From Bacillota bacterium (GTDB lineage: Bacteria > Bacillota > UBA4882 > UBA8346), in the NCBI GenBank assembly GCA_029776205.1, contig JAKOTQ010000103.1:1-50284 (forward strand): a stretch of DNA of 50,284 nucleotides, in the 5' to 3' direction. Positions 1 to 9,150 of this stretch are shown piece by piece (within the stretch, counting starts at the first letter, position 1; each line of letters starts with the position of its first letter). Under the pieces are notes generated by a model. It did not search any database, was not told the origin of the DNA, and was given only the letters and a program-made list of their open reading frames with translations. A program made the translations under genes and the position numbers.

Positions 1-69
1 CATTCGCCGCATTGCGCTGGAGATATTGCGCGTCAAACTGTTATTGATAACCTTTTCCGTAATTCTCAA
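1..69 (-). CDS. flgL: Flagellar hook-associated protein 3 (FlgL), N-terminal fragment
   Basis: The first 23 codons of a gene that runs off the left edge. Read from a TTG at 67-69 the peptide begins LRITEKVINNSLTRNISSAM, the typical FlgL start (a MRIT-type opening followed by an amphipathic D0 helix). A good Shine-Dalgarno site (AAGGTGG) lies 9 nt upstream, inside the 18-nt gap after flgK. FlgL is the second hook-filament junction protein, and the order flgM-flgN-flgK-flgL is standard in Firmicutes. Only the start is visible, so length and integrity cannot be judged. Confidence 0.85.
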   Translation of the reverse strand, partial: MRITEKVINNSLTRNISSAMRRM

Positions 70-87
70 AGCAATCACCCACCTTTT

Positions 88-1524
88 TTATCGTCCGACA
101 ACGCCAGTTCCCTGAATCAATCTATCCAACAGCTCGTCCATTGTCGTTAAGTACCGGGATGCCGCATTATATGCATTGCTGTATTTAATCATATTGGCCA
201 ATTCCTCATCCAGAGAAACACCGGCCACATTTTCCTGTCTTTCCTTGAGATAACTGATTAATGCTTCCTGGTTTTCATAGGTTGTATTTGCTTTTTCAGC
301 ATCAACGCCTAATTTAGCAATAAGTTCATTGTAGAACTGAGAAAGAGTGGCCGTACCGCCATTCATCAATTTGCTTTGACTGATGACTTGAGCCAGTTTC
401 AGTGCATTTTCACCGTTCCCAGGAGCTCCGCCAGGATATAACGGATCAGTCGAGACATTGACCGAAGCAGCAATATTATTTAAACTAGCCATAATTTCCG
501 GGTCGATACCGATATCCGAAGCATCGGTACCGGAGAAGAACCGTTTATTCGTCGAATTTTCAAGTCCGTAACCGCTTTGGTGAACGGCATTAAATTCTCT
601 AATCAAAGTTGATGCGAACGCATTAATCGAGTCAACATAATGCTGCACGTCTTCATCACGCATCGCCAATAAGCCTCTGAGCTTTCCGCCGGTAATCACT
701 GTTTTCGTCCCATTGCCCGCCCAGACAACATCTTGCAGGCCTTGATTTTCCAGATTCGGTTTAGTTGTTAACGTCGAGGCATAATTCCCGGCAACCAATA
801 TCGAACCACCGATCAAAATATTGTAACGGCCGTTCTGATCAGTAGTAACGCTGATATTCACCATCTCTGACAATTCCTGAACCAACTGCTCCCGTTGGTC
901 CAAAAGATCATTGGGAACTTGTCCACTTCCTTGGACCTTACCAATAACGTCGTTCAAATTAGCAATTTGAGTGGCTATCGTATTAACCTGCCCGACCATC
1001 ACCGACAGTTGATAATCTAAATCCTTTTGCAGATCAACCAATTGCTGATAAATTTGCTGAATACTTTCGATCATTACCACGGCATTTTCCCGAACCGCCG
1101 AACGTACCGACGAATCATCGGAACGATTGGCCAACTCCTGCAGTGAATCCCAAAACTGGTTAATCCGGGTACTGAGTGAAGAGTCGGAAGGCTCATTGAA
1201 TACAACTTCTAAAAACTCCAAAGTTTGCTGGCGTTTTTCCCATTCTCCCTTAAGGGAACTCTCTCCTTGAATTTGGGCATCAATAAACGAATCCCGCATC
1301 CGGAGAATCTGAGTCACTTCCACACCAGTTCCGATTTGTCCGGCAGTCGCAGAACGAGCCAATCCAGGATAAGAGTATGGATCAGTAGCAGCCATTACCG
1401 CAATTTGCCGGGAATACCCCGGAGTATCCGCATTGGCGATATTCTGTCCAGTTACCTGTAATGCTATTTGATTGGCACGAAGCGCACGAACGGCAGTTTC
1501 AATACTGACGAAAGTAGAACCCAT
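88..1524 (-). CDS. flgK: Flagellar hook-associated protein 1 (FlgK)
   Basis: 478 residues, close to the usual 500-550 of the family. FlgK forms the first ring of the hook-filament junction and is exported by the flagellar type III apparatus. The N-terminal D0 region (residues 1-45) has the classic NIANADTPGYSRQ motif near residues 28-40. The C-terminal D0 helix (residues 435-475) ends in a SLDEELANMIKYSNAYNAA-type heptad helix. The middle is variable, as expected. The ATG at 1524 follows an AAGGGGTG Shine-Dalgarno site that overlaps the end of flgN, so the genes are translationally close. No frameshift or missing terminus is seen. Confidence 0.96.
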   Translation of the reverse strand: MGSTFVSIETAVRALRANQIALQVTGQNIANADTPGYSRQIAVMAATDPYSYPGLARSATAGQIGTGVEVTQILRMRDSFIDAQIQGESSLKGEWEKRQQTLEFLEVVFNEPSDSSLSTRINQFWDSLQELANRSDDSSVRSAVRENAVVMIESIQQIYQQLVDLQKDLDYQLSVMVGQVNTIATQIANLNDVIGKVQGSGQVPNDLLDQREQLVQELSEMVNISVTTDQNGRYNILIGGSILVAGNYASTLTTKPNLENQGLQDVVWAGNGTKTVITGGKLRGLLAMRDEDVQHYVDSINAFASTLIREFNAVHQSGYGLENSTNKRFFSGTDASDIGIDPEIMASLNNIAASVNVSTDPLYPGGAPGNGENALKLAQVISQSKLMNGGTATLSQFYNELIAKLGVDAEKANTTYENQEALISYLKERQENVAGVSLDEELANMIKYSNAYNAASRYLTTMDELLDRLIQGTGVVGR

Positions 1525-1530
1525 TTCATA

Positions 1531-1989
1531 TCACCCCTTATAATCCAGCAGATGTGGGTTGACAATATGTTTGTTAACCGTCTTTCCGGAACTGCTATAT
1601 GTCCCGACGGTTTTATCTTCGGTAGGCAATAATGAATTCAGCATAAATCTCGCCAGATTCAGGGCATCGGTAATCAAGTCCTGATTAAATTGATTGGAAG
1701 CACGAAGCCGCGAAGCCAGCTGTCGAACTTCAACCATCAGCTCTTTGATGTCCGGAGGAAAATGCAAATGATCCGCATGTTCGCTTAAAAAAAATTGCAC
1801 CTGTGGAGAACAGGCGTCATCAATTTCTTTGAATGACTCGGTTAATTTCTCCTCCTTGAGCACGATCTCGGACAACGCATCCAGGTCATCCTTTAATAAA
1901 GCTTCTTTTTTAGCAAGACTTAAAGCGTTCAATTGCCTTAAAATATCAATTTCTTGTTCGAGTAATGAACGTAGTTCTTGATCGGACAT
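1531..1989 (-). CDS. flgN: FlgN family flagellar export chaperone
   Basis: 152 residues, highly charged and mostly helical, with repeated Leu/Glu heptads in residues 1-120, as in the FlgN family (PF05130). FlgN chaperones FlgK and FlgL before export, which fits the position directly upstream of flgK and downstream of flgM. The ATG at 1989 is preceded by AGGGGG. The C-terminal ~30 residues are polar and probably disordered (TYSSSGKTVNKHIVN), typical of this family. Sequence similarity to FlgN is weak in general, so the call rests on size, composition and gene order together. Confidence 0.85.
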   Translation of the reverse strand: MSDQELRSLLEQEIDILRQLNALSLAKKEALLKDDLDALSEIVLKEEKLTESFKEIDDACSPQVQFFLSEHADHLHFPPDIKELMVEVRQLASRLRASNQFNQDLITDALNLARFMLNSLLPTEDKTVGTYSSSGKTVNKHIVNPHLLDYKG

Positions 1990-1994
1990 CGGAT

Positions 1995-2291
1995 TTACCC
2001 CCTGGCAAGCACGTCCACCAGGCTCCGATCGATCATCTTTTCAGCGATGTCTGCTGCGGATACCTGGTATTTACCTTCTTTAATCTGTTTCTTCAATTCA
2101 TTTACTTTATCGGCACGAACGTCAGCAGACTTTAGAGTGATTTCTTTTGCCAATTGCATTTCTTTGGCACGATTGGAAAGTTCCAGGGAATCCGCTTTTA
2201 AACCGGAAACAGATGTCACCGGTGTATTTTTTTTGTAAGAATTCAATTGCAATTTTAACAGACTTTGTACCTGACCTGCAGAAATAATCAT
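1995..2291 (-). CDS. flgM: Negative regulator of flagellin synthesis, anti-sigma factor FlgM
   Basis: 98 residues, matching the FlgM family. The conserved C-terminal half (residues 50-98) shows the sigma-binding helices, with the V-x-ELKKQIKEGKYQVSAADIAEKM pattern near residues 63-85. FlgM binds the flagellar sigma factor (SigD/FliA) in the cytoplasm and is secreted once the hook is complete. The start at 2291 follows AGAGGTGAG. It is only 5 nt from flgN, so the two are co-transcribed. A SigD-like promoter in front of the chemoreceptor at 17 kb is a plausible target of this circuit. Confidence 0.93.
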   Translation of the reverse strand: MIISAGQVQSLLKLQLNSYKKNTPVTSVSGLKADSLELSNRAKEMQLAKEITLKSADVRADKVNELKKQIKEGKYQVSAADIAEKMIDRSLVDVLARG

Positions 2292-2334
2292 CCGAACTCA
2301 CCTCTTTTCTGTACCAAAATCAGCATTACCTTCA

Positions 2335-2772
2335 TCATCTGCGTTTATTGAGAATATTATCATATGTATGAACCACTGATCTCGGCCGCTCAGCCGACCG
2401 TTCTCCCGTCCGCTCCACACGGGTATCCAACTGGCGTGCTGCCTGTTTAAACCCGGTTTGCAGTTCATTCAGACAATCTTCACAAAAACGGCCGCTTTCG
2501 ATCTCCCGGCCACATTTCTCGCACTGTAGCCCCAAATCCGTACCGCTAAAAAACTCCGATTCCAATCGGCCTTCCCGCAGGAACCGGGTAATCGTTTTCA
2601 GCTCAACGCCAGTGGCCTTACTAATATCGATCGACGTCGAATTAGGATGGGCAATAATGTATTCCCGAACTTTACGAAAATCCTCATCGTCCTGCAGGAC
2701 ACAATTGGGGCAGATCGAATTCCCCTTATACTGAAAGATCTTCCCGCAACGTTTACAATTTCGAACATCCAT
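2335..2772 (-). CDS. YvyF-like flagellar operon protein (TIGR03826 type)
   Basis: 145 residues. An N-terminal zinc ribbon (CKRCG at ~6-10, CPNC at ~21-24) is followed by a helix-turn-helix-like segment (residues ~35-72, SIDISKATGVELKTITRFL). A second zinc ribbon follows (CEKCG ~84-88, CEDC ~98-101), then a charged tail. This is the organisation of the YvyF family found between comFC and flgM in Bacillus and relatives. Its biochemical function is not established; the sequence suggests an RNA- or DNA-binding regulator. The ATG at 2772 abuts the comFC stop codon, with AAAGGGG upstream inside comFC. Confidence 0.85.
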   Translation of the reverse strand: MDVRNCKRCGKIFQYKGNSICPNCVLQDDEDFRKVREYIIAHPNSTSIDISKATGVELKTITRFLREGRLESEFFSGTDLGLQCEKCGREIESGRFCEDCLNELQTGFKQAARQLDTRVERTGERSAERPRSVVHTYDNILNKRR

Positions 2773-3564
2773 CTAAAATTTCCCCTTTACTTCAGGATGC
2801 AGCCACTGCTTGTCTATAACTCCTGCTGCTAATGTTAAAAGTTTCACATCCAACGCTCCTGCACGAAGCAATGTTCGGGAAACTTCGGATGCAGTAGCTC
2901 CAGTTGTCATAATATCATCTATAAGTAATACGCGTTTCCCGGCTAAAGCCCCGGCCTGTACGGCCTGAAAAGCTTTATTAACATTAGAAAAGCGACTTTC
3001 TCTATCTAAAGCATTTTGAGTTTCTGTAAATCGGCACCTAATTATTATATCGTTTTTTATCGGAATCCCCAAGTGCTTTTGAAGAGGAATAGCTAACAAT
3101 TCCGCCTGATTATATCCTCTTATCGCCATTTTTTGGGGGTGGATCGGAACTGGTATGATTAGATCGAATTTCCCATATTTAGGATTAGCCTTCAGCCATT
3201 CCACCATCAATTCGCCTAAAGCGATCCCCAGATCCGGCCGGTAACGATATTTGACTTCAGATAAATATTCCCGTAATGCCCCATCATACAAGGCCACCGC
3301 TCGGGCCTGACTGAAGTAATATTCTGTCCCACTGCATTCAAGGCATTTGGAAACCGATGCCTGATGCACTCTGAGCATTCTGCCACAAATGCTGCAGATT
3401 GGAGGTACAATCAGAGCAATCCGGTTCAAACATTTTCGGCCTAGCCCCCGTCCCAATGCAGGTTCTTCTCTACACACCGGACAAACCGGTTCGGCCGGAA
3501 AAACGATCTCCATCATGCCCCGACTGATTTCTGTCAGGATCTTTTTTACCTCTGTCAACTTCAT
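2773..3564 (-). CDS. comFC: ComF family protein (ComFC), phosphoribosyltransferase fold
   Basis: 263 residues. An N-terminal four-cysteine metal-binding region (CPVC ~28-31, CSIC ~56-59, CLEC ~74-77) precedes a phosphoribosyltransferase domain. Its PRPP-binding signature is VLLIDDIMTTGATASE near residues 213-229. ComFC helps internalise transforming DNA with ComFA in B. subtilis, and homologues occur in many non-competent bacteria. It sits between comFA and the flagellar genes, the order known from Bacillus (comF-yvyF-flgM-flgN-flgK-flgL). It is separated from comFA by ~146 bp of AT-rich DNA, so it may have its own promoter. Confidence 0.93.
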   Translation of the reverse strand: MKLTEVKKILTEISRGMMEIVFPAEPVCPVCREEPALGRGLGRKCLNRIALIVPPICSICGRMLRVHQASVSKCLECSGTEYYFSQARAVALYDGALREYLSEVKYRYRPDLGIALGELMVEWLKANPKYGKFDLIIPVPIHPQKMAIRGYNQAELLAIPLQKHLGIPIKNDIIIRCRFTETQNALDRESRFSNVNKAFQAVQAGALAGKRVLLIDDIMTTGATASEVSRTLLRAGALDVKLLTLAAGVIDKQWLHPEVKGKF

Positions 3565-3710
3565 TTCTGATCTTCGACACTTTCTATCTTTTTTTTATAT
3601 GCCCAAAGACCTAATTTCTCCCAAATATATCGTCATAACCACTCAAACTCCAGCTAAAACAATTAATTGGAATTAAATTAATAATTTGTTAAAACCGCTG
3701 TTTGCTTTTC

Positions 3711-5468
3711 TCAATCCAAAACGGCATATCCCAAACGGACTGCCTCATCATTCATCCGCCGGATGGTATCGCAGCAATCCTTCATGGCCCGGGTAACTGT
3801 TTTCGAAAGGAAATACACGCTGGCTGGCTCCCCGTGCCTGCCCACCCGGCCGGCAATTTGAATTAATGTGCGGCTGTCAAAGACCGAATCATAATCGGCA
3901 TACAATACGATCACATCCAAATTGGGAATGGTAATACCCCGTTCAAAAATAGTCGAGGTGACGATAAAATGCAAGGTCCCTTCAACCAGAAGGTTCTTAA
4001 CCTCGGTTCGGTTTTCCCGGCGGGAATGGGTCCATTCTCCGCATATCCCGTGTTTTGCGCCCCAAAGGACCAGCTGACGACCGACCGCTTCTACCAATGG
4101 AAGGGTCGGCAAAAAAATCAACAGTTTCCGTCCATTTTCAACCGTTTCCCGAATTATACGTTCCAAAAGTTCAGGAATCTGCCATTCGCGGCTGTCGTTT
4201 AAAGGTAAAGGCTTTAGTGACAATAACCGGTAAACCGGAACGACCAACGGACGCCCATGATGCCTGACTGGAATCGAAATAAAGGGAAGAAGCCCTGCTT
4301 CGGCTTGCTCGATAAGATTTCGTGACGGTGTTGCCGACATAATGACCAGCTTCCCCCCTGGTTTTACAGCTCTTTCAACAGCATAATGAAGCATTTGGCT
4401 CCCTTGATAGGGAAAGGCATCGGCTTCGTCTAAAATGACCAAATCAAAGCAATGATAAAATCTTAAACATTGATGAGTTGTCGCCAAGGTTAACGGTGCC
4501 AGTTCCGTCCGTGAACCTCTGCACCCGCCGTATAAGGCGGCTGTTGAAACATAAGGAAACGCTTTGTTAAAACGGGGCAACAACTCAATCACAATATCCC
4601 GGCGGGGAATGGCAAACAAAACCCGTCCGCCTCTTGACAATACTTTAGCCACAATACCGAAACTCACCTCGGTTTTTCCGCTGCCACAAACGGCCCACAC
4701 CAAAAAACGGGGAGCATCGGTATGATAAAAAGCTTCCACAGCTTCAGCGGCGCGGCGCTGAGGCGGTGTCAATTCAAAATCCATCATCGGAACAACCGTC
4801 CGATTCTCAACCTCTCTATCAGGAACCTCAGCCGAATATAAGGGTATGCATCCTTTGGCCAGTCCCATGGATTGACAGTTGGAACAAGTAGGACAGTTGG
4901 AACTACCGCAAAGATAGCATGATTCTTCGGTAATACCTTCTCTGGAACCGCAACGGCGGCACACTGGACTTCCCCACGCTTCTCTGGTGACAGCCGCTTC
5001 CCGCCGTACCTTCCCCTGAAACACCAACCCTTGCATCCATACTTCAGGATCCCAGGGAAGGTCATAACCTCCCTCCCGTATTGCTGCCGGAATTTCAGAG
5101 CCCAATAAGTTTCTGCCCTGAAACAAGCGTTCCAAACCAGGAGGAATCATATCTATCGAAGGACTTGCCGAAAGGGGTTCAACCACCAGCCGGATAAACC
5201 GCCGGGAAAGATAAGGATCCAAATGGATGGCGACTTGCTTTTGAAACGTTTTAAGATTCTTCGGTAACCGTTCCGTTTGAAGTTGAACCAATACTTTTTC
5301 CGCGATCCATAACGGTAACGGCGGTTGAATCAATCCCATTTCCCGATATCCGGCAGCCGCCAAAAAAACAGCATCCATGGGAGGATGACTGCTAACAGTT
5401 ACTTTCATCGGAAGATCCGGCCCAACTGCCGCTAAGATAAAATATCGAGGAGAAAGCATTGGAAGCAT
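3711..5468 (-). CDS. comFA: Late competence DNA translocase ComFA (DEAD/DEAH-box helicase)
   Basis: 585 residues, longer than B. subtilis ComFA (463), because the N-terminus (residues 1-165) is extended. Key parts are a cluster of six cysteines at ~170-198 (C-x2-C repeats, the ComFA zinc finger), Walker A CGSGKTE at ~261-267, a DEAD box at ~347-350, SATPS motif III near 380, and motif VI QIAGRVGRHG near 540. ComFA is the ATP-driven motor thought to pull single-stranded DNA into the cell. It lies 20 bp downstream of recD2. Start at 5468 is the first in-frame ATG, with a second at 5459; the exact start is uncertain by a few codons. Confidence 0.92.
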   Translation of the reverse strand: MLPMLSPRYFILAAVGPDLPMKVTVSSHPPMDAVFLAAAGYREMGLIQPPLPLWIAEKVLVQLQTERLPKNLKTFQKQVAIHLDPYLSRRFIRLVVEPLSASPSIDMIPPGLERLFQGRNLLGSEIPAAIREGGYDLPWDPEVWMQGLVFQGKVRREAAVTREAWGSPVCRRCGSREGITEESCYLCGSSNCPTCSNCQSMGLAKGCIPLYSAEVPDREVENRTVVPMMDFELTPPQRRAAEAVEAFYHTDAPRFLVWAVCGSGKTEVSFGIVAKVLSRGGRVLFAIPRRDIVIELLPRFNKAFPYVSTAALYGGCRGSRTELAPLTLATTHQCLRFYHCFDLVILDEADAFPYQGSQMLHYAVERAVKPGGKLVIMSATPSRNLIEQAEAGLLPFISIPVRHHGRPLVVPVYRLLSLKPLPLNDSREWQIPELLERIIRETVENGRKLLIFLPTLPLVEAVGRQLVLWGAKHGICGEWTHSRRENRTEVKNLLVEGTLHFIVTSTIFERGITIPNLDVIVLYADYDSVFDSRTLIQIAGRVGRHGEPASVYFLSKTVTRAMKDCCDTIRRMNDEAVRLGYAVLD

Positions 5469-5488
5469 ACACCTCTCGTTGGCACGGT

Positions 5489-7675
5489 TTATTCACTCTT
5501 CCCTTGAAATGCATTTCTTAAGCGTTTTTGTAAGAACGAGTTTCGCTCTTCAATTCGATTATTATTGACTGCAATGGCAATAGCTTTTTTGGTGCCAATT
5601 AACACCACCATTTTTTTAGCCCGTGTCACCGCTGTATAGAGTAAATTTCGTTGCAACATCAAAAAGTGTTGTGTGGTTACCGGCATCACCACCACCGGAT
5701 ATTCATTCCCCTGACTTTTATGTACCGAGATGGCATAGGATAACACCAATTGATCCAACTCGTCTTCTTCGTATTCGACCAACCGCTCTCCTTCCACTTC
5801 CTGAAAGCCGACCACCAATCGCTGTTCCTCGGGTTCTAATTCCCGAATGCGGCCAATATCTCCATTGAATACCAGTTTCTGGTAGTTATTTTTGATTTGC
5901 ATTACTTTATCCCCTAACCGAAAGACCTGTGCTCCATGACGAAGCTCCGGAATTTCCGGCCGTTTCGGATTGAGCGCCTCTTGCAATACCAGATTCAGAT
6001 TATCGACACCAGTCAGAGTTCGCCGCATCGGTGCCAGTACTTGAATATCTTCAACCGGATCGCAATGGAGATAACCAGGAATTCGCCGGCTGATCAAATC
6101 CGGCAGCAACTTAATAATATTTTCCGGTTTTTCCTCCGACATAAAGAAAAAATCTGTGGACTTCACCAATTGCGGGAACTCACCCCGGTTAATCCGGTGG
6201 GCATTTTCGATAATCATACTCTCTTGGGATTGCCGAAAGATAACATTCAACCGCACTGCAGTAATCTGGCCTGAAGCAATCAAATCCCTAAGTACTGTTC
6301 CCGGCCCCACCGACGGTAATTGATCCACATCGCCAACCATAATCAACCGGGTCCCAGGAGCAAGCGCTTTCAGTAGATGGTAAAAAAGCATCAAATCCAC
6401 CATTGAAAATTCATCAACGATCAATACATCCTTATCCAATGGTTCTGATTCATCATGCTGGAACCGGCCGCCCTCTGCTTTTTCACTGCCAAATCCCAAC
6501 AACCGATGGATGGTTTGAGCCGCTTCTCCAGTAGCTTCAGCCAACCGTTTGGCAGCCCGCCCGGTAGGCGCTGCAAGGGCAACACGTAACCCCGCTTTTT
6601 TCAGCAACGATAGAATCGATTTGATAATCGTAGTTTTTCCGGTACCTGGCCCTCCGGTAATTACCATTAACGCGTTATCCATTGACTTCAAAACAGCTTC
6701 CCTTTGATTGGAAGCCAATTGAATCTGATGTTCCGCCGAAAACTGCTCCAATGCTTTTGCTGTGTCGATCTTCACCGGTTTTAGTTGAGCTTGAGCCATT
6801 TCAGCCAGGCGGGCAGCAACACCGATTTCACAATAATAAAACGGAGCCAGATAAAGGATAGGGCGGCCTTCCTTGGACTCCCGAATCAATTCTTTCTCAA
6901 CGATCAATGTTTCGATCTCGGTTGCGACCGGAGAGCTATCAACAGCTAACTCTTTAACCGCAGCATCGATAAGGGTTTGCTCATCAACAAAAATATGCCC
7001 CTCATTACAGAGTTCGTTCATGAGATAACGGAGGGCTGCCCGAATTCGATAGGGCGAATCCGGTTTAATCCCCAGGTTTTGAGCGATTTGATCCGCCTTT
7101 TTAAAACCGATACCAATGATTTCATCAGCTAACCGGTATGGATTTTCCCGTACCAACTTTACCGCTTCACTCTGATAGCGCTTGTAGATTTTCATGGCAT
7201 AACCGGGACCGATGCCAATGCCTTGCAAAAAAACGATAATCCGTTGAATATCACTGTAGGCTCTGACATTTTCTGCAATCTTTTTCGCCTTGGCCAGACT
7301 GATTCCAGGTATTTCGGCAACCAACTCCGGATCATTTTCGATCACATCCAAAGTTGAAAGCCCGAAGCGGGACACCAGTTTTTTAGCTGTTGCTGCTCGA
7401 ACCCCTTTCACAAACCCGCTGGCCAGAAAACGCTCGATCCCTTTTTCTGTAGTCGGTATCTCACTTTCACGGGTTTGAACTTGAAACTGTTTTCCATACT
7501 CTTTATGGACCACCCATTGACCGGTCAAACGCAGTTTTTCTCCAATATATAAATGAGGGAGCTCTCCGGTGACCGTAACCAGCTCGCCCGAAGACAGTCT
7601 CACTTTGGCAACGGCATAACTGTTTTCTTCATTGAAAAAGGTGATCCGCTCCACCGTTCCTTCGAGAGTAGTCAT
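5489..7675 (-). CDS. recD2: RecD2-family ATP-dependent 5'-3' DNA helicase
   Basis: I chose the ATG at 7675 (728 residues, MTTLEGTVERITF), the usual RecD2 opening. It overlaps the stop of the preceding gene as ATGA, although an upstream in-frame ATG at 7726 exists. Domains: N-terminal OB-like segment (1-80), helix-hairpin-helix region (~90-200, EIPGISLAKAKKI), SF1 helicase with Walker A GGPGTGKTTI (~340), DEFSMVD Walker B, GDVDQLPSVGPG, and a C-terminal YAISVHKSQGNEYP motif. RecD2 works without RecBC in Firmicutes and has roles in replication-fork and mismatch repair. The tie to comFA suggests joint handling of incoming single-stranded DNA; this is inference. Confidence 0.95.
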   Translation of the reverse strand: MTTLEGTVERITFFNEENSYAVAKVRLSSGELVTVTGELPHLYIGEKLRLTGQWVVHKEYGKQFQVQTRESEIPTTEKGIERFLASGFVKGVRAATAKKLVSRFGLSTLDVIENDPELVAEIPGISLAKAKKIAENVRAYSDIQRIIVFLQGIGIGPGYAMKIYKRYQSEAVKLVRENPYRLADEIIGIGFKKADQIAQNLGIKPDSPYRIRAALRYLMNELCNEGHIFVDEQTLIDAAVKELAVDSSPVATEIETLIVEKELIRESKEGRPILYLAPFYYCEIGVAARLAEMAQAQLKPVKIDTAKALEQFSAEHQIQLASNQREAVLKSMDNALMVITGGPGTGKTTIIKSILSLLKKAGLRVALAAPTGRAAKRLAEATGEAAQTIHRLLGFGSEKAEGGRFQHDESEPLDKDVLIVDEFSMVDLMLFYHLLKALAPGTRLIMVGDVDQLPSVGPGTVLRDLIASGQITAVRLNVIFRQSQESMIIENAHRINRGEFPQLVKSTDFFFMSEEKPENIIKLLPDLISRRIPGYLHCDPVEDIQVLAPMRRTLTGVDNLNLVLQEALNPKRPEIPELRHGAQVFRLGDKVMQIKNNYQKLVFNGDIGRIRELEPEEQRLVVGFQEVEGERLVEYEEDELDQLVLSYAISVHKSQGNEYPVVVMPVTTQHFLMLQRNLLYTAVTRAKKMVVLIGTKKAIAIAVNNNRIEERNSFLQKRLRNAFQGKSE

Positions 7676-8199
7676 AGCCCCTCCCATTCCCGTTTGATAA
7701 CCGGATATATTTGCTTGGCGATCCATCCCGTGATCATCCCAGCCGGAATTGACAACAGCAATAAACCGGGTAAGATATAGAATAATCCAGATAACCCTGG
7801 AAATAGGTTGGTAAAACTTAAAACAGCGAACTGCCCCAGATTATGCCCGACGGCTCCAACCATACTCAGTCCGATCAAACTAACCTGCTTCCGGGTAACA
7901 AGCCACACCAGCTGCATTAGTAAGACACTAACCACCGCACCGCCCAAACTCAAGGGCAGCATGACGGTTACCAGCGTTCCGGTTATTAAGGCCAAAATGA
8001 TCACGCGAAGGACCGATACGGTCAGAGCCGTTACCCATCCATCCACCAACAAAAGAATCAAAAAAACGGCATTCGCCAATCCAAGCTTTGCTCCAGGAAC
8101 CGGCAATACCGTCCATGGAAAAAACACATTCTCCATCCAGTTAAGAACGATACTTAACGCGATGAGAATGCTCATCAGCACTAGTTGCTTTGTCTTCAT
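7672..8199 (-). CDS. Gx transporter family membrane protein (annotated as heptaprenyl diphosphate synthase component I)
   Basis: 175 residues with about five membrane segments. Recognisable family features are LNWMENVFFPWTVLPVPGAKLGLAN at residues ~19-43 and the GxxGHNLGQ segment near residue 117. The family (PF07456) is often labelled 'heptaprenyl diphosphate synthase component I', but it resembles ECF-type substrate-binding membrane proteins and its true role is unsettled. Its last codons overlap recD2 by 4 nt. The ATG at 8199 follows a GGGGGAAG Shine-Dalgarno site. In many Clostridia it stands next to a NusG-domain II gene; none is present here. Confidence 0.85.
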   Translation of the reverse strand: MKTKQLVLMSILIALSIVLNWMENVFFPWTVLPVPGAKLGLANAVFLILLLVDGWVTALTVSVLRVIILALITGTLVTVMLPLSLGGAVVSVLLMQLVWLVTRKQVSLIGLSMVGAVGHNLGQFAVLSFTNLFPGLSGLFYILPGLLLLSIPAGMITGWIAKQIYPVIKREWEGL

Positions 8200-8292
8200 C
8201 GATTATGTCTTCCCCCGCCACGGCAACCCTGCAACAGCACAATTCGCCACTTGCTTCGCAAATTCCTTTAAATACCAGTTAAAAAACGGTAA

Positions 8293-8917
8293 TTATGTAT
8301 AATAGACCAAACTCTGAAGTTCTAACGTCACATCCGACGTTTGAATCTTAACACCTTCCGGCACTTTCAGCGAGGCTGGAACAAAATTCAAAAACGCTTT
8401 TACGCCATTGGCAACACAACAATCCACCACCGCTTGTACCCCCTCCGCCGGAAATGCCAAAATCATCATCCGAATATTTAATTCGTTAATCTTCTGACTT
8501 AAATCATTTATATGAAATATTTCCACATCGGCAATTTTTTTGACCGACCTTATTTTCATCGATATCAAAAATTGCCACAATTTCCAAGGGTTTATGATCT
8601 TTGCTTTTTTGATGATACCGTACCAAAGCAGCGCCCAAATTACCGGCACCGATCAAGCCGACTTTAATCTCCCGGTCCAATTTTAAAATACGCCGAAGCT
8701 CTTCCTTTAACGAATAAACCTGGTAACCTACGCCATGTTTGCCAAAAACCCCGAAGTATGATAAATCTTTGCGCACCTGTCCCGAAGAGGTTCCTACCAT
8801 TTTGGCAATATCGTCCGATGATACAATGGGCACTTCTTTAGGATCAAGTCTGTCCAGCGCCCTCAAATACATCGGCAGTCTGCGGATGACCACATCGGGA
8901 ACTTTTCGTTGAATCAT
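8293..8917 (-). pseudogene. rex: Redox-sensing transcriptional repressor Rex, split by a one-base frameshift
   Basis: Two overlapping frames together encode a complete ~207-residue Rex. The N-terminal winged helix (residues 1-80, MIQRKVPDVVIRRLPMYLRAL, then SSGQVRKDLSYFG) and the Rossmann GLIGAGNLGAAL lie in the first frame. The C-terminal half (KIADVEIFHINDLSQ to the end) lies in a second frame. The break is in an A7 run (minus strand; T7 at 8535-8541). With six A's the protein reads VGQKIADVEIF, exactly as expected. Rex senses NADH/NAD+ and represses fermentation genes. The lesion is either a homopolymer sequencing error or a real mutation that removes half the NADH-binding domain. GGAGG precedes the ATG at 8917. 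Confidence 0.88.
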
Positions 8918-9066
8918 TTTTTATTCCTCCAAGTTTCAATCCAAATAACATAAAGCAAAATGAGTTATCATAATTTTCTACGCCACCCCCCATTTTCCTT
9001 TCGAGTCTGTATCAATAAATCGTGCTTCCTTAAATAATTAGGAAGAAGTTTTACAGTTTTATGCTA

Positions 9067-9096
9067 AAACGGGCTCATTCGAGCCCGTTTCGGTTT
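9067..9096 (+). terminator. Strong intrinsic terminator-like hairpin in the rex/spoIIP divergent region
   Basis: A perfect 10-bp stem (AAACGGGCTC, loop ATTC, GAGCCCGTTT) is followed by CGGTTTTT. It lies between two divergent genes, where no upstream + strand gene needs it. A weaker inverted repeat (CTTCCT...AGGAAG) sits at 9025-9045. It may be an attenuator in the spoIIP leader or the end of a short RNA. Confidence 0.75.
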
Positions 9097-9150
9097 TTGT
9101 TCTAATTTTCTGAACACTAGCATAAGATTGAAGACGGGAAGGGTGAATCC

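Noticed and set aside
7808-8302. 164-residue plus-strand ORF
   Set aside because: It is antisense to the Gx-family gene, which has clear family sequence, a good ribosome site and operon context.
8535-8541. Programmed frameshifting as the explanation for the rex break
   Set aside because: No stimulatory structure or conserved slippery heptamer design is evident; a homopolymer error or mutation is simpler, so I only mention slippage as an alternative.
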